A DNA stretch of 64,000 bases from contig DASPVQ010000019.1 in NCBI GenBank assembly GCA_035622275.1, positions 1 through 64,000 of the forward strand, given 5' to 3'. Positions 61,774 to 64,000 of the stretch are shown piece after piece. The notes under the pieces are model-generated. The model did not search any database. It was not told where the DNA came from and was given only the letters and a program-made list of their open reading frames with translations. This stretch comes from Thermoplasmata archaeon. Lineage in GTDB: Archaea; Thermoplasmatota; Thermoplasmata; Lutacidiplasmatales; UBA184. A program made the translations under genes and the position numbers. The stretch's first letter is position 1. Each line of letters starts with the position of its first letter.

Positions 61774-62862
61774 ATGGCGTCCTCGGATCCGGGTCCCTTC
61801 GGTGGGCCGCTCGGCGCAACGCCAACCGAGGCGCCCCCGCCCCCTCCGCCTCCACCGCCGCCGCCGGCGGAGGTCCCCCCCGCGCCCCCGACGCTGTCCG
61901 TCCCGCTCGGGCCCCGGTGGTGGACGCAGGCGACGCGGATGGATCGCCTCATCCTGCTCGGATTTCTCGCGGCGGTCGCGCTCGGGATCGCCGCCCTGGC
62001 CCTCCCCTGGTGGCAGTTCGCGGCCTCGCAGGGCGGCCACACCGACACCTGGCTGTTCCCGCTCGGCGGATCGTACTCGATCAACTGCATGGGCGCCTCC
62101 TGCGGCGGCTTCACCAGTGGCGCGAACCCCTACTCCGCGCTCGGCGGGGCGATCGCGCCCCTCTACGATCTGGTCGCCGGGGTGGCGATCATCGCCGTCA
62201 TCCTCAGCGGTCTCGCGGCGCTTCTGGTCGCCTTCGCCGTCTTCGGCCGCCGCGACGGGGCGGTCTTCTATTCGCGCTGGGTGCCCCGGTTCGGCCTCCT
62301 CGCGGCGATCCTGCTGATCGGCATCACCGCCACCCTCGCGGTGGTCCAGCCGGCCGCGTTCGGCAGCGGGGATTCGTTCGTCGGCACGACGGCCGGCGGC
62401 TCGAGCCCCGCGACCTCGTTCTGGGGTGCGGGTCCGTCGTCCCTGTGGGGACCCAGCGCCGGTTGGTACTGCGGGCTCGTCGGAGGCGGTGCGGTCGCGC
62501 TGTTCACGTTCATCGTGCGCCCGCTCGCCCGGAGCGCGCCGGCGACCGGGCGGCCGCGGCGCGCCCGCGCGGTGGTGCCGTCGCGGGGCCGGGCGACCCT
62601 GACGCCGCCGGTCTACGCTCCCACGATCCGGACGAGCGCCTCCTCCTCGTCGAACGGCAACGGCTACACCGCCCCGCCGTCGCCGAACCCCGCGGCACGC
62701 GCCCCGGTCCCGGTGCCGGTCGTGAAGACCCAGACGAGCGCGTCCGTCGCCTGTCCGTCGTGCGGCTTCCAGAACTCCGCCCGCGCGAAGATCTGCTCGT
62801 ACTGCCAGCGACCGATGCACGAGGCGAGCGTGCCGGTCGCGCCGAGTTCCACCGGCGGCTAG
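61774..62862 (+). CDS. Four-helix membrane protein with C-terminal zinc ribbon
   Basis: 362 residues. Begins with a polyproline stretch (about residues 20-31), then four membrane helices (about 59-80, 126-155, 169-190, 232-250) with an exposed Cys-containing loop (Y-S-I-N-C-M-G-A-S-C), a Ser/Pro-rich linker and a zinc ribbon C-P-S-C-G-F-Q-N...K-I-C-S-Y-C near the end. Such zinc-ribbon membrane proteins are common in this lineage; function unknown. The polyproline would need aIF5A, encoded nearby. Confidence 0.78.
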   Translation: MASSDPGPFGGPLGATPTEAPPPPPPPPPPPAEVPPAPPTLSVPLGPRWWTQATRMDRLILLGFLAAVALGIAALALPWWQFAASQGGHTDTWLFPLGGSYSINCMGASCGGFTSGANPYSALGGAIAPLYDLVAGVAIIAVILSGLAALLVAFAVFGRRDGAVFYSRWVPRFGLLAAILLIGITATLAVVQPAAFGSGDSFVGTTAGGSSPATSFWGAGPSSLWGPSAGWYCGLVGGGAVALFTFIVRPLARSAPATGRPRRARAVVPSRGRATLTPPVYAPTIRTSASSSSNGNGYTAPPSPNPAARAPVPVPVVKTQTSASVACPSCGFQNSARAKICSYCQRPMHEASVPVAPSSTGG

Positions 62863-64000
62863 CGCCCCGGCTCGGCGCTCCGCCCCCGTCGATCGATCCA
62901 CGCGCGCACGTGCGCCTCGAGCTCGCCGAGCGGGACTGCCCCGCTGAGCAGTACCACGTCGTGGAACGCCCGCTCGTCGAACGCCGGGCCGAGGGCCCGT
63001 TCCGCGAGCGTGCGCAGCTCGCGGATCTTGAGCTGGCCGATCTTGTAGGCGAGCGCCTGGCCGGGGATCACGATGTAGCGGTCGACCTCGACCTGGACGT
63101 CGAGGTCGGCCATGCCCGTGTTCTCGCGGAAGAAGTCGATCGCCCGCTCGCGGCTCCAGCCGAGCGCGTGCATCCCCGTGTCGACGACCAGTCGGATCGA
63201 GCGCCACATGTCGAAGTCGAGCGACCCGAAGCGGGAGTACGGGTCCTGGTAGAGACCGAGCTCGCTCCCGAGGCTCTCGGCGTAGAGCCCCCACCCCTCG
63301 ACGAACGCCGTCTCGCCGGAGTGCTTGCGAAACTCCGGGACGTTCTCGAGCTCCGCGGCGAGCGCGATCTGCAGGTGATGTCCCGGGACCGCCTCGTGGA
63401 GCGTCAGCGCCTCCATCCGCCAGGTCTGCCGCGAAGGGAGATCGTAGGTGTTCGCGTAGAACATGCCGGCGCGTCCCGACTCGGGCGCGCCCGGTTGGTA
63501 GTAGGCCCCGGGACTGCTGGGGGCCGAGAAGTCCGGGATCGCTGCCACGCCGTAGGGCAGGCGCGGCAGCCGGCCGAAGTGCGGCGCGAGCTCGGGATCG
63601 ATCCGCTTGGCGACCACGCGGAACCGATCGAGGAGATCCCCCGCGCTGGACGCGTGGAACCGGACGTCCGTCCGCAGGAATCGGTAGAACTCGCCGAAGC
63701 TCCCGGGGAACCCCGTCGACTGGATCAGCGCCTCCATCTCGGCGCGCACCCGCCGCACCTCCCGCAGGCCGATCTCGTGGATCTGCTCGGGCGTGAGCTC
63801 CGTGGTCGTGGTCCAGCGGACGTGGTGCTCGTACATCGCCCTCCCGTTCGGCAACGCGGACAGCCCCACCGTCTCGCGCGCCGCCGGGACATAGTCGCGA
63901 ACGAGGTACTCGTGGAGCCGCACGAACGCAGGACGGACGCCCTCGGCGTACGCCCGACGCGCCTCCTCGGTTAGGCGGCGCTGCTCGGCGTCGGGCACTC
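62859..64000 (-). CDS. DUF885 metallopeptidase-like protein, partial (5' end off window)
   Basis: At least 379 C-terminal residues; full members are about 550-600. The zinc motif appears as T-L-H-E-A-V-P-G-H-H-L-Q (HExxxGHH type), followed by F-V-E-G-W-G-L-Y-A-E, Y-R-F-L-R and P-G-Q-A-L-A-Y-K-I-G. DUF885 proteins are thought to be dipeptidyl or carboxy peptidases, many exported; this C-terminal part shows no anchor. Overlaps the convergent zinc-ribbon gene stop by four nt. Confidence 0.9.
   Translation of the reverse strand, partial: VPDAEQRRLTEEARRAYAEGVRPAFVRLHEYLVRDYVPAARETVGLSALPNGRAMYEHHVRWTTTTELTPEQIHEIGLREVRRVRAEMEALIQSTGFPGSFGEFYRFLRTDVRFHASSAGDLLDRFRVVAKRIDPELAPHFGRLPRLPYGVAAIPDFSAPSSPGAYYQPGAPESGRAGMFYANTYDLPSRQTWRMEALTLHEAVPGHHLQIALAAELENVPEFRKHSGETAFVEGWGLYAESLGSELGLYQDPYSRFGSLDFDMWRSIRLVVDTGMHALGWSRERAIDFFRENTGMADLDVQVEVDRYIVIPGQALAYKIGQLKIRELRTLAERALGPAFDERAFHDVVLLSGAVPLGELEAHVRAWIDRRGRSAEPGR

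Overview
The window is very GC-rich DNA from an archaeon, most likely a member of the Thermoplasmatota (inferred from gene content; no rRNA is present to confirm it). The archaeal signature is direct: hypusine-type initiation factor aIF5A, D-aminoacyl-tRNA deacylase of the DtdA type, dimeric tRNA-splicing endonuclease, the three committed ether-lipid enzymes (GGGP synthase, DGGGP synthase, CDP-archaeol synthase), the archaeal aspartate-semialdehyde route to 3-dehydroquinate, a GHMP-type shikimate kinase, and TATA boxes sitting 25-30 nt ahead of leaderless ATG/GTG starts. No rRNA, CRISPR array, insertion sequence or phage gene is visible, and no gene-free stretch exceeds about 220 bases.

Layout. 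1-8.4 kb: partial MOSC protein, tRNA-Ile(GAU), two PH-fold proteins, a membrane glycosyltransferase-like protein, an S9 peptidase, and a pair of membrane proteins one of which is a NapH-like ferredoxin. 8.5-12.1 kb: GNAT acetyltransferase and the glyoxylate bypass pair (malate synthase, isocitrate lyase). 12.1-19.2 kb: secreted sedolisin, a CaiB-like CoA-transferase with an acyl-CoA dehydrogenase, and a haem-oxygenase-fold diiron protein. 19.2-34.5 kb: one unbroken set of 15 genes that runs from aspartate through the archaeal shikimate pathway to tryptophan; nearly all junctions are ATGA/GTGA overlaps. It is preceded by a leaderless 23-codon reading frame ending Trp-Leu-Trp-stop and by several hairpins, which looks like a tryptophan attenuator.

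34.5-41.8 kb (minus strand): operon of lipid genes interleaved with DUF2070, an M20 peptidase, pyrE and endA. 41.9-44.8 kb: an active/inactive M16 peptidase pair and a small ribbon-helix-helix-like protein. 44.8-50.0 kb (minus strand): dtdA and two Kelch/PKD surface proteins. 50.0-50.7 kb: a tRNA-Glu(CUC) whose T-loop appears to be interrupted by a 31-nt intron, and a conserved-looking unknown. 50.7-55.8 kb (minus strand): a protein of about 1,400-1,500 residues made of helical repeats with no canonical start codon at its apparent 5' end, then aIF5A. 55.9-60.5 kb: a 1,544-residue protein that reads as an isoleucyl-tRNA-synthetase relative with its HIGH, editing and KMSKS motifs lost, fused to helix-hairpin-helix and DUF835 domains. 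60.6-62.9 kb: small membrane proteins. 62.9-64.0 kb: partial DUF885 metallopeptidase.

The clearest working unit is the 15-gene operon: aspartate kinase and aspartate-semialdehyde dehydrogenase supply the semialdehyde that the archaeal AroA'/AroB' enzymes use to make dehydroquinate; AroDE, shikimate kinase, EPSP synthase and chorismate synthase carry it to chorismate; TrpEGDCFBA finish tryptophan. The only amino acid end product of the operon is tryptophan, which fits the Trp-ending leader peptide. Four genes or operons (malate synthase, the aro/trp operon, one Kelch protein, one zinc-ribbon membrane protein) have a TATA box correctly spaced for a short leaderless upstream reading frame rather than for the gene itself.
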